From contig CAAGLP010000224.1 of assembly GCA_900770805.1 (NCBI GenBank), positions 1-10,276 on the forward strand: DNA of 10,276 nt, written 5' to 3'. Source of the stretch: an uncultured Paraprevotella sp. (GTDB lineage Bacteria; Bacteroidota; Bacteroidia; Bacteroidales; Bacteroidaceae). Shown here piece after piece: positions 1 through 8,077 of this stretch. The translations under genes were made by a program, and so were the position numbers. The stretch's first letter is position 1. Each line of letters opens with the position of its first letter. Under the pieces are notes generated by a model that worked only from the letters and a program-made list of their open reading frames with translations, had not been told where the DNA came from and did not search any database.

Positions 1-1443
1 AAGGATCACAACTTCTCTGCTTTGATTGGTGAGGAGTCTATCTTCTCAAGAAGCCGTTCATTCGGTGTATACACTGAAGGTCAGACCGACCCCCGTCAGC
101 TCCGTCTTACCGATGGTACTTCTATCGCTATCGGCAACGTATCTGATTCTCGTGCTGAGGAAAGCTTCAACTCTTTGTTCGCAACCTTCGCTTACGACTT
201 TGATGGCAAGTACTTCCTGGATGCTTCTTATCGTGCTGACGCCAGCTCTAAGTTCGCTCCCGGTCACCGTTGGGGTCACTTCTACTCTGTAGGTGGCATG
301 TGGGATCTGAAGAAGGAGAACTTCCTGAAGGACGTTGATTGGCTGGATAACCTGCAGGCTCGTGCTACTTACGGTCTGGTAGGTAACTCTACAGGTGCTG
401 GTTCATACGACTATTATGGCCTGTTCGGTACTGGTGGCATGTACAACGGTCAGTCTTCTATGGGTATCTCTAACCCCAGCAACAGCACCCTGACTTGGGA
501 GAAGGTTGGTTCATTCAACGCCGGTGTTACTTTCGGCTTCTTGGATCGCGTTGTCCTGAATGTTGATGCTTACCGCAGAAAGACCAGTGACATGCTGATG
601 TCTATTCCTTATTCTTTCACAACTGGTTTCAGTGGTGGTATGGGTAACATCGGTGCAATGGTCAACAAGGGTTTTGATGCTGATGTAAATATTAAGCTCA
701 TCAAGAGCAACGATATCGATTGGAGTTTCAAGGCTAACGTTAACTACAATAAGAATGAGATTACTGAGCTCTTCGCAGGTCGTGACGAGTACATCATCGC
801 AAATACCGGTTTGAAGCTTGAGGTAGGCAAGCCCTATGGTGAGTTCTATATGGTTGAGTTTGCTGGCGTTGATCCCCGCGATGGTAAGCCCATGTGGTAT
901 GATATCGATGGCAACCTGACCAAGGTTTACAATGAGGAGCGCGACTCTAAGTTCGTTGGCAAGCAGCGTTATGCTCCCTGGAGCGGTGGTTTTGGTACCA
1001 GCTTCTCTTGGAAGGGTCTGTCTATTACTGCTGACTTCGCATGGCAGCATGGCAAGTACATGACCAATAACGACAACTACTTCCTGAAGAACGCCAACAT
1101 GGGTACTTCATACAACCAGTGTGTTGATATGTTGAATATCTGGACCAAGCCCGGTGACATTACCGACATTCCTAAGTATGGCGAGCAGGTACAGTTCGAT
1201 ACCCACCTGTTGGAGGATGCTTCATTCCTGCGCATGAAGAACCTGATTGTTCAGTACAGCTTGCCCGAGAAGTGGATGAAGGCTACCAAGGGAATCCAGA
1301 ATGCTAAGGTATTCTTCGTTGGCCGTAACCTCTTCACAGCTACCAAGTTCTCTGGTTACGATCCCGAGCCCGACATCAACCTCGTTAAGTTCAACTACCC
1401 CAACACCCGTCAGTTCGTGTTCGGTATGGAGTTGACATTCTAA
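1..1443 (+). CDS. SusC-family TonB-dependent outer-membrane transporter, C-terminal part (5' end outside window)
   Basis: The reading frame is open from base 1 and ends at TAA 1441-1443, giving the last 480 residues of a protein usually about 1,000 long; the N-terminal plug and TonB box lie upstream of the window. The visible part is outer-membrane beta-barrel. It is rich in alternating aromatic and polar strands, with the SusC-typical LTWEKVGSFNAG near fragment residue 164, NIGAMVNKGFDADVNIK near 216, and a C-terminal segment ending in ELTF; a final Phe is typical of barrel proteins recognised by the BAM complex. In this family the barrel imports large oligomers (glycans or peptides) using TonB energy, and SusD forms its lid. 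The next gene is SusD, 42 bases downstream, which supports the call. Proline codons are almost all CCC, suggesting high expression. The substrate cannot be read from this fragment. Confidence 0.95.
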   Translation, partial: KDHNFSALIGEESIFSRSRSFGVYTEGQTDPRQLRLTDGTSIAIGNVSDSRAEESFNSLFATFAYDFDGKYFLDASYRADASSKFAPGHRWGHFYSVGGMWDLKKENFLKDVDWLDNLQARATYGLVGNSTGAGSYDYYGLFGTGGMYNGQSSMGISNPSNSTLTWEKVGSFNAGVTFGFLDRVVLNVDAYRRKTSDMLMSIPYSFTTGFSGGMGNIGAMVNKGFDADVNIKLIKSNDIDWSFKANVNYNKNEITELFAGRDEYIIANTGLKLEVGKPYGEFYMVEFAGVDPRDGKPMWYDIDGNLTKVYNEERDSKFVGKQRYAPWSGGFGTSFSWKGLSITADFAWQHGKYMTNNDNYFLKNANMGTSYNQCVDMLNIWTKPGDITDIPKYGEQVQFDTHLLEDASFLRMKNLIVQYSLPEKWMKATKGIQNAKVFFVGRNLFTATKFSGYDPEPDINLVKFNYPNTRQFVFGMELTF

Positions 1444-1485
1444 TGGTAAATCAATTCATTTAAGGAAAAAAGAAGCAAAAACAAT

Positions 1486-3021
1486 ATGAAAAAAATATTT
1501 TTATCATTGATGCTGGTGCTGGGTCTTGGCCTTCTGTCATCCTGCGACATGGACAAGAAGCCTTTCGGTCCTATCGATGAGACCTCAGCTATCCAGAACC
1601 TTAACGACCTCGGTCGTTTCCGCACAGGTGTGTACACCGCACTTCGTGGCATGAATACTGGCGGTTGGATTACATATCAGGACATCCAGATGGACCAGTT
1701 CCACGGTCTTATCAGCAATGGTAACCGTATTGGTACATTCTCAAACGGCCTGATTACTTCTGCCGATGGTGATATCGAGAGCATGTTTGCAGGTTGCTAT
1801 AGCCGCATTGCTACAGCAAACTATCTGATTGACAAGGCTGCAGAGATGGCTGCTTCTGATTCGTACACTGATGAGGAGAAGGCTACTATCGCATGTTACA
1901 AGGCCGAGGGTCACTTCCTGCGTGCTTACTGCTATTTCTTCCTGGCAGACCACTTCTCTCTGCCCTACTCTAAGCTGGAGAATCCTGCAGAGGAGGGTAC
2001 TGGTGCAATGCTTGTTACCAAGTATAACCCCACAGGTGATATCACTGCTTATCCCAGCCGTAGCTCTTTGGACGAGACTTATGCTCTGATTGAGAGTGAT
2101 TTGCAGGCTGCTTACGAGGGTATGAAGGCATTTGAGACTATCGACGCTTCAAATGTAGCCCCCAACGCAATCTACCTTTCTTCTTACGCTGTTGCTGCAA
2201 TGCAGGCACGTGTTGCTCTGGTAAAGGGTGACTACGAGACAGCTTTCAGCAAGGCTAAGGAGGTTATTGAGTCACAGAACTATGCTTTGACTGAGATTGA
2301 TGAATTTGCAAGCATGTGGGTCAATGACGAGAGCAGCGAGATTATCTTGCGTAGCTTCATGAGCAATCAGGAAGGTCTTTCTTCTACTGGTTCTGCATAC
2401 ACTGCAAGCACCAACGAGACTTCTGCTGACTACATCCCCACTTTTGCAACACTTGCAGGTTTTCCTGATGGTGACGTACGTTTCGGTGCCTACTTCAAGG
2501 TTTGGCGTCTGGATGTAGAAGGTACTCAGTATGCTTCTTATGTATTCTTGAAGTACCCCGGCAATCCTGCTCTGCGCACTACCGAGGAGAACAACTACGT
2601 GAATATGCCCAAGTTGTTCCGTCTCTCCGAGATGTATCTGATTGCTGCTGAGGCTGGTGCAAAGAACGCTGCTACTCTGTCAGAGGCTAATACATACTTC
2701 AACACCTTCTGCTCAAAGCGTATCGAAGGTTTCCAGACTGCTAATTACACTGCTGAGCAGATGCAGAATGCTGTTATGGGCGAGCGTGAGCGTGAATTGC
2801 TTGGCGAGGGCTTCCGCATGAGCGACCTCCGTCGTTGGAACCTGGGCTTCCAGCGTTATCCAAACTATGATTATGTAAATCCTGCTCTTAATGGTGTTGT
2901 AGTTGCTGCTGGTCGTGAAATGAAGTATGAGAGCAACGACTACCGTTTCACATGGCCTATCCCCAAGACAGAGATGGACTCTAACCCCAACTTGAAGGGC
3001 CAGCAGAACCCCGGTTACTAA
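1486..3021 (+). CDS. SusD/RagB-family nutrient-binding outer-membrane lipoprotein
   Basis: A complete 511-residue protein, normal length for the family. The ATG at 1486 is followed by a lipoprotein signal peptide (MKKIFLSLMLVLGLGLLSSC) with lipobox LSSC and lipidated Cys20. Asp-Met-Asp follows, an acidic stretch like the Bacteroidota surface-export signal, so surface exposure is likely. The helical TPR-like core is seen as NYLIDKAAEM and GHFLRAYCYFFLADHF (about 141-157). Family hallmarks in the C-terminal half are LFRLSEMYLIAAEA (about 376-389), RERELLGEGFRMSDLRRW (about 434-451) and an ending WPIPKTEMDSNPNL...NPGY. In known systems SusD closes over the SusC barrel and captures ligand. It sits between SusC and another lipoprotein in one apparent operon with short AT-rich gaps and no promoter or terminator between them. 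The ligand is unknown. Confidence 0.96.
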   Translation: MKKIFLSLMLVLGLGLLSSCDMDKKPFGPIDETSAIQNLNDLGRFRTGVYTALRGMNTGGWITYQDIQMDQFHGLISNGNRIGTFSNGLITSADGDIESMFAGCYSRIATANYLIDKAAEMAASDSYTDEEKATIACYKAEGHFLRAYCYFFLADHFSLPYSKLENPAEEGTGAMLVTKYNPTGDITAYPSRSSLDETYALIESDLQAAYEGMKAFETIDASNVAPNAIYLSSYAVAAMQARVALVKGDYETAFSKAKEVIESQNYALTEIDEFASMWVNDESSEIILRSFMSNQEGLSSTGSAYTASTNETSADYIPTFATLAGFPDGDVRFGAYFKVWRLDVEGTQYASYVFLKYPGNPALRTTEENNYVNMPKLFRLSEMYLIAAEAGAKNAATLSEANTYFNTFCSKRIEGFQTANYTAEQMQNAVMGERERELLGEGFRMSDLRRWNLGFQRYPNYDYVNPALNGVVVAAGREMKYESNDYRFTWPIPKTEMDSNPNLKGQQNPGY

Positions 3022-3053
3022 TCTATCAATTGATATAATAATAAGATAAAATT

Positions 3054-3947
3054 ATGAAATTGTCTAAAATATTTTTGCTGGCTGGTGCGGTTCTTGCTTT
3101 CTCTTCATGTTCTGAGAATGAGGAATGGAATACAAGCAACGAGGCTGTAGTAAGCATGGCAAGTGAGGCTATGACTGTAAGTGAGGCCGCAGGTATGTTC
3201 AATATTCCTTTCGTGGTTTCAGGTGAGCGTAATGCTCCCGTTCAGGTTACTTTCGAGGTAACTCCCGTAGAGGAGAGTGACAAGCTCGCACCTGCTGTTG
3301 CAGACGTGAACTACCTTCTGACCAGCAATGTAATCAACGTTGCAGCTGATTCAGAGAAGGGTAATCTTGAGGTGATAGCCGTTAATGACGAGAAGGTAAA
3401 TGCTAAGAACAGTGCTTTCGTAGTTACCATTATCAGTGTTAAGGGCGGAACAATTGATGCAGAAAAGGCATCATGTGTTGTTACACTGAAGGATCCCAGC
3501 CCCTATGAGGCTATGGGTGGTAAATGGTTGTTCTCTTCTTCTGCTGGTAGCTGGCAGGTTACTGTACATGCTGCTACTGAGGACGCTCCTGAGTACAATA
3601 ATACTCTGTACATTACAGGTATTTATGGTTATGACTGGACTGTAGCAACAATGTCTTACCAGTTCAACATGGAGACAGGTGTCCCCGAGGTTGCTATTAT
3701 TCCTGGCCTGTTCGCTGAAGACGTTAACTTCGGTCTCGGTGGTCTCAACGACGTTTACCTGTACACTACAGTTGTTGAGGATGGCAAGACATACCTCTCT
3801 GCTGATCCCATCGTTGGTGTTGTAAGCGAGGATACCAAGACCATTGATTTCGGTGCATCTACCTTCTATGGTTCTATTACCGATAAGGCAGGTAATAACA
3901 TTGGTTACAGATGGTTCTCGTTTAATACATGTAAGATGACCCGTTAA
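3054..3947 (+). CDS. Calx-beta-like surface lipoprotein of the SusC/D operon
   Basis: This 297-residue protein starts at the ATG at 3054, 32 bases after SusD. It has a lipoprotein signal peptide ending FSSC, with Cys19 lipidated and SENEE following, an acidic tail consistent with surface display. Residues about 30-148 read as one Calx-beta-like beta-sandwich: VSMASEAMTVSEAAGMFNIP, then VQVTFEV, VNYLLTSNVINV, and a closing SCVVTLKDP. From about 151 (YEAMGGKW) to the end is a second beta-rich region with many aromatic residues (YGYDWTVATMSYQF, YRWFSFN) that I cannot place in a family. Third genes at SusE/F positions usually encode surface ligand-binding proteins, so a substrate-binding role is inferred from context. 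I see no catalytic motif. A strong terminator follows at 3986-4021, so this is the last gene of the operon. Confidence 0.85.
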   Translation: MKLSKIFLLAGAVLAFSSCSENEEWNTSNEAVVSMASEAMTVSEAAGMFNIPFVVSGERNAPVQVTFEVTPVEESDKLAPAVADVNYLLTSNVINVAADSEKGNLEVIAVNDEKVNAKNSAFVVTIISVKGGTIDAEKASCVVTLKDPSPYEAMGGKWLFSSSAGSWQVTVHAATEDAPEYNNTLYITGIYGYDWTVATMSYQFNMETGVPEVAIIPGLFAEDVNFGLGGLNDVYLYTTVVEDGKTYLSADPIVGVVSEDTKTIDFGASTFYGSITDKAGNNIGYRWFSFNTCKMTR

Positions 3948-3985
3948 TGTCAGTACCTATCTGATTAGGCCTTTATAACAATTGT

Positions 3986-4021
3986 GGCAAGCATTTCTTT
4001 GAAGTGCTTGCCATTTTTTTT
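3986..4021 (+). terminator. Intrinsic terminator of the SusC/D operon
   Basis: GGCAAGCATTTC (from 3986) pairs with GAAGTGCTTGCC (to 4012) in a 12-base-pair stem with one T-G wobble and a TTT loop, followed by A and eight Ts (4014-4021). It begins 38 bases after the stop codon of the Calx-beta-like lipoprotein gene and precedes a separate promoter at 4051. There is no matching A tract upstream, so it should act on the + strand only. Confidence 0.93.
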
Positions 4022-4050
4022 GTCTTTATATGAATATAGATATATTATAT

Positions 4051-4082
4051 GTTGGTTAGCACGTTCTAAATATGTATCTTTG
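4051..4082 (+). promoter_or_regulatory. Bacteroidota-type promoter of the M6 protease gene
   Basis: TATCTTTG at 4075-4082 matches the -7 consensus TAnnTTTG exactly. GTTG at 4051-4054, 20 bases upstream, is a 3-of-4 match to the -33 TTTG box. The surrounding sequence is AT-rich, and the element lies just after the operon terminator. Transcription would start near 4088-4092, giving a leader of about 30 bases before the ATG at 4119. The match is by eye against the known consensus. Confidence 0.75.
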
Positions 4083-4118
4083 CGGTCGATTTGCTGTGTA
4101 CACAATAAAAATATTAAT

Positions 4119-6239
4119 ATGAATAAAGTATCTACATTTTTTGCATTCCTGGTTTGCCTCTCCTTGTCTGCTTTTGCCGACCGTGCCATGCCTGGTATTT
4201 GGCAGGTGATGAAACTGGCCGATGGAACAGAGGTAAGAGTGGAATTGAGGGGTGACGAGCATGTACACTTTTGGCAGACGGCAGAGGGTGTACGCTACCT
4301 GGAACGTGGCGGTGTGCTTCGCTTGACAAATGCGCGAGAAATAGATTCTTTAGCCTATGCCAAACGTGCATTGGTATATGGAGATAATCGCGTAGCTCTG
4401 TCACGCAAGAATTTTGCAAATTCACGTAAAGCAGAATTCAAAGGCAAGAAGAAGGGTTTGATAATCTTGGTAGAGTTCAGCAACAAAGTCTTTGCTATGC
4501 AAGAGCCTCAAAACTATTTTACAAGAATGGCCAATGAGGAAGGTTTTGCTGATGGTTCGCAGAAAGGCAGTGTGCATGACTATTTCTATGCCCAGAGTGA
4601 TGGCCAGTTTGATTTGACCTTTGACGTGGTAGGTCCAGTCAAGATGGCTAGTGGCTACGAGTATTACGGAGCCGATGATTCCAATGGCAGTATTGACAAG
4701 AACATTGGTTCCATGCTGGTTTCTGCCATAAACATGGTTGATGCCCATGTGAACTGGTCCGATTATGATTGGAATGGCGATAATGAGGTGGAACAGGTCT
4801 ACTTCATTTATGCCGGTGGCGGTCAGGCTACGGGTGCAGGCAGCAATACCATTTGGCCACACAAGCACAATCTGCGCTACGTGAAGGAGACCGGATACAA
4901 ACCTGTCGTGAAGAATGGTGTTACAATTGACATTTATGCTTGTTCCAATGAAGTAAACCAAAATAACAAGACAGCAGGTATTGGTACATTGTGTCACGAG
5001 TTCACACACTGTTTGGGCTTGCCAGACATGTACGATACATCTGGTAATAATGGTAACACTGCCGCCAACTACGGTATGGGTACGTGGGATTTGATGAATA
5101 GCGGTAGTTATAATAACAACGGCTACACTCCAGCAGGCTATACCAGTTGGGAAAAGATGATGGCAGGATGGCTGGAGCCAGTGGAACTTACCACAGATAC
5201 CTATGTTGCTGACATGAAGCCTCTGAGCGAAGGTGGACAATCTTACATTATCTATAATCCGGCCTATCGCAACGAGTACTACATGATAGAGCACCGTGCC
5301 AAAACAGCTTGGGACAAGTATATTCCCGGAGAGGGTATGTTGATTCTGCATGTTGACTATGACGAGAGGATATTTGACTACTATAATGCTCCAAACACAT
5401 TTATGGATGGAGTTAACGACCATCAGCGTTTGACCATATTCCATGCTGACAATACGGAAGGTGACAGGAACGAGACAACGGACCCTTATCCTTACGCCAA
5501 TTACAATGTGCTTTCTAATTACAGTACGCCTGCGGCTACATTGCACAATGCCAATACTGATGGTAGCAAGATGATGAACATCCGCGTGAACCGCATCAGA
5601 AAGAATGATGACGGAACCATGTCATTTGTCTTTGGTGATTGGGCAGCTGCTGGCAATTCCGTGTTGTTTGCAGAATCCTTTGATGACTGTAATGGCAGAG
5701 GTGCCAACGATGACAGTTGGCTGATTTTCCAGACAGCAAACTCTGCATTCCGTCCAGATAATGAGGGATGGAGCGCAACCTACATGAAGGGTGCACGTCA
5801 TTGTGCCCGCTTTGGCAATACAGCAGCTGAAGATGTAGTTACGCCTACAATAAAGTTCAATGGTTCAAGTACCTTGACTTTGCGTGTGGCTCCTTTTGCC
5901 CAGGAGGGTACTATGACACTGAACGTTTCTGTGGATAATCCTGCTTTGTCACTCTCTTCCAAGAGTGTTACTTTGACTCCACAGGAATGGACCGAGTTCA
6001 AGACAGAAGTGAGTGGAAACGGCGAGGCCAAGATTACATTGTCTGCCGACTGCCGCCTGTATGTGGATGATGTCCTCGTGAGGGATAATACCCAAACAGG
6101 CATAGAGGACGTGAAGGGTGAACATCTTGGACAGGAAAGTGCCATGCAAAAGGTGGTGTATGATTTGCACGGGCGTCGTGTAAAGGAGATGAGCAACTAT
6201 GGTATATATATAAGAAATGGTAAGAAGATAGTGCGTTAA
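4119..6239 (+). CDS. Secreted M6-family metallopeptidase with type IX secretion C-terminal signal
   Basis: A 706-residue secreted zinc protease. The ATG at 4119 is chosen over a GTG at 3984 in the same frame because the ATG begins a clean Sec signal peptide (MNKVSTFFAFLVCLSLSAFA, cut about after residue 20), while the GTG lies inside the terminator and upstream of the promoter. After a propeptide-like segment, the M6 (immune inhibitor A-like) domain starts at GLIILVEFSN (about 113). The zinc site HEFTHCLGLPD is at 293-303 (His293, Glu294, His297, Asp303), and the family segment MGTWDLMNSG is at 320-329. DYDWNGDNEVEQVYFIYAGG upstream is acidic and may bind a metal. Residues about 510-650 form a beta-rich accessory region (SVLFAESFDDCNG...). 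The last 28 residues (VVYDLHGRRVKEM...GIYIRNGKKIVR) fit a type A T9SS sorting domain, which predicts export across the outer membrane and surface attachment or release. It has its own promoter and is not part of the Sus operon transcript. The protein substrate is unknown. Confidence 0.92.
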   Translation: MNKVSTFFAFLVCLSLSAFADRAMPGIWQVMKLADGTEVRVELRGDEHVHFWQTAEGVRYLERGGVLRLTNAREIDSLAYAKRALVYGDNRVALSRKNFANSRKAEFKGKKKGLIILVEFSNKVFAMQEPQNYFTRMANEEGFADGSQKGSVHDYFYAQSDGQFDLTFDVVGPVKMASGYEYYGADDSNGSIDKNIGSMLVSAINMVDAHVNWSDYDWNGDNEVEQVYFIYAGGGQATGAGSNTIWPHKHNLRYVKETGYKPVVKNGVTIDIYACSNEVNQNNKTAGIGTLCHEFTHCLGLPDMYDTSGNNGNTAANYGMGTWDLMNSGSYNNNGYTPAGYTSWEKMMAGWLEPVELTTDTYVADMKPLSEGGQSYIIYNPAYRNEYYMIEHRAKTAWDKYIPGEGMLILHVDYDERIFDYYNAPNTFMDGVNDHQRLTIFHADNTEGDRNETTDPYPYANYNVLSNYSTPAATLHNANTDGSKMMNIRVNRIRKNDDGTMSFVFGDWAAAGNSVLFAESFDDCNGRGANDDSWLIFQTANSAFRPDNEGWSATYMKGARHCARFGNTAAEDVVTPTIKFNGSSTLTLRVAPFAQEGTMTLNVSVDNPALSLSSKSVTLTPQEWTEFKTEVSGNGEAKITLSADCRLYVDDVLVRDNTQTGIEDVKGEHLGQESAMQKVVYDLHGRRVKEMSNYGIYIRNGKKIVR

Positions 6240-6271
6240 GCCATATCCTCATACGGGGGATTCCTCTTATA

Positions 6272-6291
6272 CCTTATATATAATATATAGG
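6272..6291. other. AT-rich imperfect palindrome after the M6 gene
   Basis: CCTTATATA and TATATAGG arms can pair around a TAA loop (6281-6283) with one bulged T at 6275. It is weak and made mostly of A-T pairs, and it lies between the M6 stop codon and a stronger GC-rich hairpin. It may be part of the mRNA 3' end or simply AT-rich filler. Confidence 0.35.
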
Positions 6292-6301
6292 AAATAAAAG
6301 T

Positions 6302-6332
6302 GGGCCGGGACATAATAATGTGTTCCCGGCCC
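6302..6332. terminator. GC-rich hairpin, candidate transcription end of the M6 gene
   Basis: GGGCCGGGA (6302-6310) pairs perfectly with TCCCGGCCC (6324-6332), and ACA/TGT near the loop can extend the stem with a bulge. It lies 62 bases after the M6 stop and just before the ABC-F promoter, where a transcript end is expected. No T tract follows on the + strand (CCGATGGTATT). On the - strand the following bases are moderately T-rich (ACTTTTATTT), but there is no - strand gene to terminate. The terminator reading is therefore probable from position only; an mRNA 3' stabilising hairpin is the alternative. Confidence 0.5.
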
Positions 6333-6354
6333 CGATGGTATTATGACAGAAATA

Positions 6355-6386
6355 TTTGGTTGTTTCCTTAATTATAAGTAAATTTG
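6355..6386 (+). promoter_or_regulatory. Bacteroidota-type promoter of the ABC-F gene
   Basis: TTTG at 6355-6358 matches the -33 box exactly, and TAAATTTG at 6379-6386 matches the -7 consensus TAnnTTTG exactly, with a 20-base spacer in the usual 19-21 range. Transcription would begin near 6392-6396, leaving a short leader of about 15-20 bases before the ATG at 6411. This is the best promoter match in the window. Confidence 0.85.
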
Positions 6387-6410
6387 TGCACATAAACATA
6401 TACTAAAAGT

Positions 6411-8066
6411 ATGATAACTGTAGATGGATTGACCGTTGAATTTGGCGGTACGACATTGTTCAAGGATATTTCTTTCCAGATAAATGAGAAGGACCGTATT
6501 GCCTTGATGGGTAAGAACGGTGCTGGTAAGAGTACCCTGCTGAAGATATTGGCAGGTGTGCGAGGTGCTACTCGTGGTACGGTGTCGGCACCTAAGGATA
6601 CTGTGATTGCTTATCTGCCACAGCATTTGATGACCGAGGATGGGCGCACCGTGTTTGAGGAGACATGCCAGGCCTTTGCGCATCTGCACGAGGCAGAGGC
6701 TGAGATAAACCGTATAAACGAGGAACTGACCGTGCGTACCGACTATGAGAGCGACGAGTATATGGCTCTCATTGAGAAGGTAAGTGCTTTGTCGGAGAAG
6801 TTCTATGCCATAGATATGACTCACTTTGAGGAGGATGTGGAGAAGACACTTCTTGGTCTTGGCTTCAAGAGAGAGGAGTTCAACCGTCCTACCAGCGAGT
6901 TTTCCGGTGGATGGCGCATGCGCATAGAGTTGGCAAAGCTACTGCTGAAAGATCCTGATGTGCTGTTGCTTGACGAGCCTACGAACCATCTTGATATAGA
7001 AAGTATCGGTTGGCTTGAAGATTTTATTCGCGAGAGTAGCAAGGCAGTGGTGGTAATCAGTCATGATCGCAAGTTTGTGGACAACATAACCACTCGTACC
7101 ATAGAGGTGACAATGGGCCGCATCTATGACTACAAGGCAAGTTATTCGCATTATCTGGAACTACGCAAGGAACGCCGCGCCCAGCAACAGAAACAGTATG
7201 AGGAGCAGCAGAAGATGATTCAGGAGACAAAGGACTTCATCGAGCGCTTCAAGGGCACATATTCCAAGACACTTCAGGTACAGAGCCGTGTTAAGATGCT
7301 TGAAAAGTTGGAACTCATCGAGGTTGACGAAGAGGATACCAGCGCATTGCGCCTGAAGTTTCCGCCCAGTCCGCGCTCTGGCAGTTACCCTGTGATGATG
7401 TCCGATGTGGCAAAGTCTTTCGAGAATCCCGATACAGGCAAGGTGAAGCAGATATTCAGCGGAGTGAACCTTACCGTGGAGCGAGGCGATAAGATTGCCT
7501 TTGTCGGCAGAAACGGTGAGGGTAAGTCCACTCTGGTAAAGTGTATCATGCAACAGCTTGAGCATGAAGGCAAACTGGAACTTGGCCACAATGTGCAGAT
7601 AGGATACTTCGCACAGAACCAGGCTTCGCTGTTGGATGGCGAACTGACGGTATTCCAGACAATAGATGATGTTGCCAAGGGCGAGATACGCCTGAAGATC
7701 CGTGATATGCTCGGTGCTTTCATGTTCGGTGGCGAGGAGAGTACGAAGAAAGTGAAGGTGTTGTCGGGAGGTGAGCGTACACGACTGGCAATCCTGAAGT
7801 TACTGCTTGAACCTGTGAATCTGCTTATCCTTGACGAGCCTACTAATCATCTTGACCTGAAGACCAAGGATGTACTGAAGCAGGCTCTGCAGGACTTTGA
7901 CGGTACTCTGATAGTGGTGAGTCACGATCGTGACTTCCTTGATGGCCTTGTTACCAAGGTGTATGAGTTCGGTGGTGGCAAGGTGCGTGAGCATCTTTGT
8001 GGCATCTATGAGTTCCTGGAGACCAAGAAGCAGGAGGAACTGAGGAGACTGGGAATTGAGAGGTAA
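6411..8066 (+). CDS. ABC-F family ATPase (ribosome-associated translation factor type)
   Basis: A 551-residue soluble protein with two ABC ATPase domains and no membrane segment, the layout of the ABC-F class, whose studied members act on the ribosome near the tRNA exit site. Domain 1 has Walker A GKNGAGKST (34-42), signature SGGW (165-168) and Walker B LLLDEPTNHLD (185-195, with Asp188 and Glu189). Domain 2 has Walker A GRNGEGKST (366-374), signature LSGGERTRL (451-459) and Walker B LLILDEPTNHLD (471-482). The charged linker between them (about 240-320, ERRAQQQKQYEEQQKMIQET then QVQSRVKMLEKLELIE) is helical and matches the region that contacts P-site tRNA in the class. There is no long C-terminal coiled coil as in Uup, and I see no feature that marks it as an antibiotic-resistance ABC-F. 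It is probably a housekeeping or stress factor; the subfamily is not assigned. It has its own promoter. Confidence 0.95.
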   Translation: MITVDGLTVEFGGTTLFKDISFQINEKDRIALMGKNGAGKSTLLKILAGVRGATRGTVSAPKDTVIAYLPQHLMTEDGRTVFEETCQAFAHLHEAEAEINRINEELTVRTDYESDEYMALIEKVSALSEKFYAIDMTHFEEDVEKTLLGLGFKREEFNRPTSEFSGGWRMRIELAKLLLKDPDVLLLDEPTNHLDIESIGWLEDFIRESSKAVVVISHDRKFVDNITTRTIEVTMGRIYDYKASYSHYLELRKERRAQQQKQYEEQQKMIQETKDFIERFKGTYSKTLQVQSRVKMLEKLELIEVDEEDTSALRLKFPPSPRSGSYPVMMSDVAKSFENPDTGKVKQIFSGVNLTVERGDKIAFVGRNGEGKSTLVKCIMQQLEHEGKLELGHNVQIGYFAQNQASLLDGELTVFQTIDDVAKGEIRLKIRDMLGAFMFGGEESTKKVKVLSGGERTRLAILKLLLEPVNLLILDEPTNHLDLKTKDVLKQALQDFDGTLIVVSHDRDFLDGLVTKVYEFGGGKVREHLCGIYEFLETKKQEELRRLGIER

Positions 8067-8077
8067 GAGGGGGCTTT

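Noticed and set aside
511..1050. Open frame of 179 codons on the - strand, opposite the SusC gene
   Set aside because: The + strand frame has strong SusC family motifs through the same bases; the - strand product shows no recognisable feature.
3984..4118. N-terminal extension of the M6 protein from a GTG at 3984
   Set aside because: The extension would be coded by the terminator hairpin, its T tract and the promoter, and it would bury the signal peptide that begins at the ATG at 4119.
4422..5546. Long open frame of 374 codons on the - strand, opposite the M6 gene
   Set aside because: It lies wholly inside a gene with a clear zinc motif and signal peptide. Its translation is rich in His, Cys, Ile and Val with no domain pattern, and no promoter was seen for it.
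6411..8066. ABC-F gene as an antibiotic-resistance determinant
   Set aside because: The linker and ends look like the housekeeping ABC-F type and no resistance-specific extension is evident; class membership alone does not imply resistance.
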